Shown: positions 60,686-64,000 of the stretch, in pieces
Layout of the letters: every line of letters begins with the position of its first letter
Numbering within the stretch: the first letter of the stretch is position 1
DNA from: Diogma glabrata
Lineage: Eukaryota > Arthropoda > Insecta > Diptera > Cylindrotomidae
Length of the DNA: 64,000 bases
Reading direction: 5' to 3'
NCBI GenBank assembly: GCA_963693315.1
Contig: CAVNZG010001024.1
Span: forward strand, 1-64,000
Notes under the pieces: generated by a model
The model's input: only the letters and a program-made list of their open reading frames with translations
Told to the model about the DNA's origin: nothing
The model's database searches: none
Program-made: the position numbers and the translations under genes

Positions 60686-62880
60686 ATGCCTCTCAAATTG
60701 TGCTGTAACTTGTACGGTCTCAAAAATCATCAGCGGACATCAAAAAATGTGAAACTGGTCACACCAGCTGTTAGTCAAAAAGCTGCGACCCTAAATTTTA
60801 CTTTGCGTGATGACCAGTTTATATGTGAAACATGTCGCACTTATATCTATAAAAATAAGGTAAATTTAATTATTTTATTAAAATGAATAAAAATTCATAT
60901 GCAACTAATATTTTCTATACAGCAGCTTTCATGTTCCGAAACTATCGATAGTGAAATTATTTCTATAAATCAGGATGTTGAAAATGTTCCAACGAACGAA
61001 AATATTCAAATACCTCCAGCATCTTTAGATCCATCACCAGTTTCGGTTGATACTATAGCTGTTCCTGAACTACTTAATGACATTTTAGAAGATATTAACA
61101 ATGTTCTTGGAAGGTTAGCCGAATCTCCTATCAAACAAAAACATATTACAACAGGAAGTTATAAAAAATTGCAAGTGTCACATCGGCAATAAGTCAAAGA
61201 ATATTTCAAGTAGATTCAGTTAAAGTGTTTTCACCAAAGGAGGAATGAGAATATACATCATGGCTTATGAACCTTAAAAAAGAATTCAAAGATGCCAGCT
61301 CTAAATCAAAACAAGTGTTTTTGTTGACAACTCTACCACGTAAATTTTGGTCAAATCAACGTATCCAGAATGAATTTAATGCATCAAGACGACTGGTAGA
61401 ATTCGCCATGGATCTGTTGGAAACAGTAAGTCCTTATAGTTGGCCTCAAAGCAAACAAGTGCACAGTTTGTCACAAAATATAGTACAACAAATTCAAACA
61501 TACTTCTTATCAGAGGAAATTAGTAGAACAATGCCTGGCCTTAAAGATGTTGTTACTATTACAGAAGGATCAACAAAAATTAGGAAATCAAAGCGGTTGG
61601 TGCTATGGACCCTCACCGACATCTACGAAATGTTCTTGAAAGAAAACAAAGATGTCAAAATCAGCTTCTCAAAGTTCACTACGTTGCGACCGAAGGAATG
61701 TATTTTAGCCGGACCTACCGGAACACACAATGTCTGTATATGCATTGAACATGAAAATGTACGTTTAATGTGTAAGTCGCTCTTAAATTTAGTAAAAAAT
61801 GAAAAAGATCTGCTTAAGAAACTGAGTTGTTCTAATAATACAGTGGATTGTGCAACAAATATATGCAATGATTGTAAAAATATCGTGGAAGCTTACACAG
61901 AAACAATTTTGGAATCTCTTGAATTTTACGAAGAAATACATTATGAGAAATGGTTAATGCAAGATAGATATTCGTTAGAACGCATGGAAAAAAATAAGGA
62001 AGAATTTGTAGAAGATCTAGTACATACATCGGTAAACAAATTAAAAATTCATGATTTTATCGCAAGGCAGCAATCAAAGTTTCTTAAGGATACGAAACAA
62101 AACTTACGTCACGGCGAATACGTATTTATTATGGATTTTTGAGAAAACTATTCAAAGATAACGCAGAATGAGATACAAGCTGCACATTTCAATAAAGTTC
62201 AAGCCACAATCCACCCAATCGTAGTTTACTACAAATCATGTAATGATAAACTAGAGGTCTTATCTTTTGTCATTATATCTGATCATTTAATGCATAACAC
62301 AGTTGCAGTTCATAAATACCAGGAAAGGTGTATTGAATTCATTGAAAAACAGCAAGAAATATATCCAAGTATCAAAAAAATTTTATATTTTACTGATGGT
62401 TCAGCAGCTCAATATAAAGATAAGAAGAATTATAAGATAAGAAAATAAGAAGAATTTCATAAATCTCTGCAAACATATTGATGATTTTAAAATACCTGCA
62501 GAATGGCATTTCTTTGCAACTGCCCACGGAAAGGGTCCATCTGATGGGATTGGAGGAACACTTAAAAGAGAAGCCCGGAGAGCTTCGCTTAGAGGAGAAA
62601 AAATATCAACAGCAAGGGAATTGTTTGAATGGGCGGAAATTTGGTCGAAAAAAAAAACCACGTTATGAAGTTTTCATATGTGTCTTCAGAAGATAACGAA
62701 CTACAGGAACAATTTCTTTCAGGTTTAAAACGGTTTTCGGACATTAAAACCATAAGTGGAACTCAAGGATTCCACTGTTTTTTACCGGATAACACTACAC
62801 CCGATAAAATAATTGCCAAAATGTTTTCTTTTTCTGATGATCATAAATATTTCAATTTAAAGGCAAAAAAAAATATATGA
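60686..62880 (+). pseudogene. Transposase-like gene of unassigned superfamily, with one intron; broken
   Basis: Exon 1 (60686-60859) has a Cys pair (CETC); a 63-bp intron (60860-60922, GTAAAT...TATACAG) keeps phase into an acidic segment to 61192. After a break near 61193-61260 the main part begins at 61267 (FLLTTLPRKFWSNQ). It includes a Cys cluster (TNICNDCKNIVEAYTETI), a first acidic motif D-F-x-E-N-Y at about 62134-62150 (x is TGA 62140-62142, a nonsense change), a second, YFTDGSAAQYKD (D at 62395), and a third, HGKGPSDGIGGTLKR (about 62523). A stop and frame change lie at about 62446. It ends at 62878-62880. Three acidic motifs and flanking TIRs indicate an RNase H-type (DDE/D) transposase; I do not recognise the superfamily. 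Sola, MULE, Kolobok and KDZ groups are alternatives. Confidence 0.65.
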
Positions 62881-63656
62881 ATTAATTTTTTAATGTATTT
62901 ATTTATAATATTGATAATGTTTATAGAAAAAATATTTTTTTAATGTTTTTTTCTAATGTTAGTGTTGGTGATGTTGAAATTATAACAAAATCTTCGATCA
63001 TTGGGATCTCCAATTCTTATTCTGAATAAAAACCTGTTTCTCAATCAGAAATACACAGAAAATGGTTCAAATTTATTGCAGGTGTTAAAATATGAAATGT
63101 TTAATTTATTAGATCCACATTTAGTACGGGATTATTAACTTAATAAAAAAACACATGTGAATTTTTCATAAACCAAACTTTAAAAAATCGTAAGAAAAAA
63201 TCCATATTGAATTGCTGACTTTTTATTTCTCAATTTCATAGCTGCATATGTTTACTTTAAAATTTGTGAAAAACAAAAAAAAAAAGCCTACTTTTTGAGA
63301 TATGAGTTTTGAAGTAAACCAAGGTTTTACGTGCCGCCTAGCGGAAAAGAGAAAAGTTATTAATTTTAAACTTACTTATTTCAATTATTCAATTATTTTC
63401 CTTTTTACTTGCAAAAATATACTTAAGTCGGATGAAATTTGTGGCACCTATTCACAAAACATTGACACCATTAAAAAAACTACGTGAAAAAGCCTCAAAA
63501 TTCAACCGCGCATAACTCCGATTCAGCGTACAAAAAAAAATAAAAGCAGAAATAACTTTTTTCCTTTCGTCAATTCCAACAAAATATCAAAATTTCAGAT
63601 TTTTAAAAAATAGTTGTTTTTTTTTCGATGTACGTTTTCAAAATAATAGCCCATAT

Positions 63657-64000
63657 ATTTTGTTGATTTTATTTTAATAATTTTTTTCTCGATATTTTTA
63701 AACATTAAATACATAAAAGCAAAATTGTGTGCCATCATCTTCAGCAATAGTATCACACTAACAACAGTCTAACATCATTACCAGCAATACAAATGAACAC
63801 ATCTTTACGAATACAGATTTGTAAAGCTGTCCTCTAAGCAAATATTTTTATTTAACTACAAAACTTCTATGAACTAACTTCTATAAAAAAACTTATCTAA
63901 AATCTCTATCGTATTCAGTTTTTTCTAACAGTTGCCATTTTTTGAATATAACGAAATTGGCATAGGTTGAAAATACTACAAAGTACCTTTAAACCCACTT
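63657..64000. other. AT-rich flank with no feature seen
   Basis: No coding region or repeat recognised in the last 344 bases. Confidence 0.5.

Overview
The window is AT-rich eukaryotic DNA made almost entirely of transposable elements nested inside one another. The families present suggest an insect, most likely a fly: gypsy/errantivirus-type LTR elements, an Osvaldo/Ulysses-like LTR element with a tRNA-Lys-like primer site, non-LTR elements with a PHD-finger ORF1, DINE/Helentron-like repeats with a (TA)n core, a hAT element, and a Crypton-like tyrosine recombinase with a short intron. I found no ordinary single-copy host gene with confidence. The density and depth of nesting suggest heterochromatin or a sex-linked or pericentromeric region, which is inference.

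Layout. 1-12875 holds a decayed errantivirus-like LTR element (gag 1482-1681 and 8411-9158, pol 9232-12013, 3' LTR 12261-12875). Its gag is split by a Helitron/DINE-like element (1682-8410), which itself holds a fold-back element, a LINE tail and a perfect palindrome. A reversed copy of the same LTR opens the window (1-570). From 14354 to 38035 a second, minus-strand Ty3/gypsy element (here MG) is cut into three pieces by two young LTR insertions. Element A (17250-27442, TSD CTGC) carries no pol but encodes a gag-like plus coiled-coil protein, and contains a full LINE (about 18023-22987). Element B (28842-37978, TSD AGCT) has 1.67-kb LTRs and gag-pol. From 38132 to 48335, direct repeats flank another pol-less, coiled-coil-coding segment (element C). 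It is split by a terminal-inverted-repeat element (39305-43205, itself holding a second DINE copy) and by a long fold-back element (44171-46607).

The right part has a minus-strand gypsy integrase (50371-52996) split by a hAT copy with an exact 8-bp target duplication, an unrecognised small ORF pair (53477-53896), a decayed LINE (about 54430-57400), a tyrosine-recombinase gene (58215-59430), and a DNA transposon with 0.6-kb inverted repeats and an unfamiliar D/D/D-type transposase (59591-63656).

Within each element the genes follow the usual division: gag/ORF1 packages RNA, pol/ORF2 copies and integrates it, and transposases cut and paste. Most copies are broken by stops and frameshifts, and two reverse transcriptases have lost a catalytic aspartate. 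The strongest candidates for something undescribed are a 218-codon ORF that ends in a TAATG overlap with the LINE ORF2 start, the two pol-less coiled-coil LTR elements, the long-TIR transposon, and the recombinase with its upstream hairpin.
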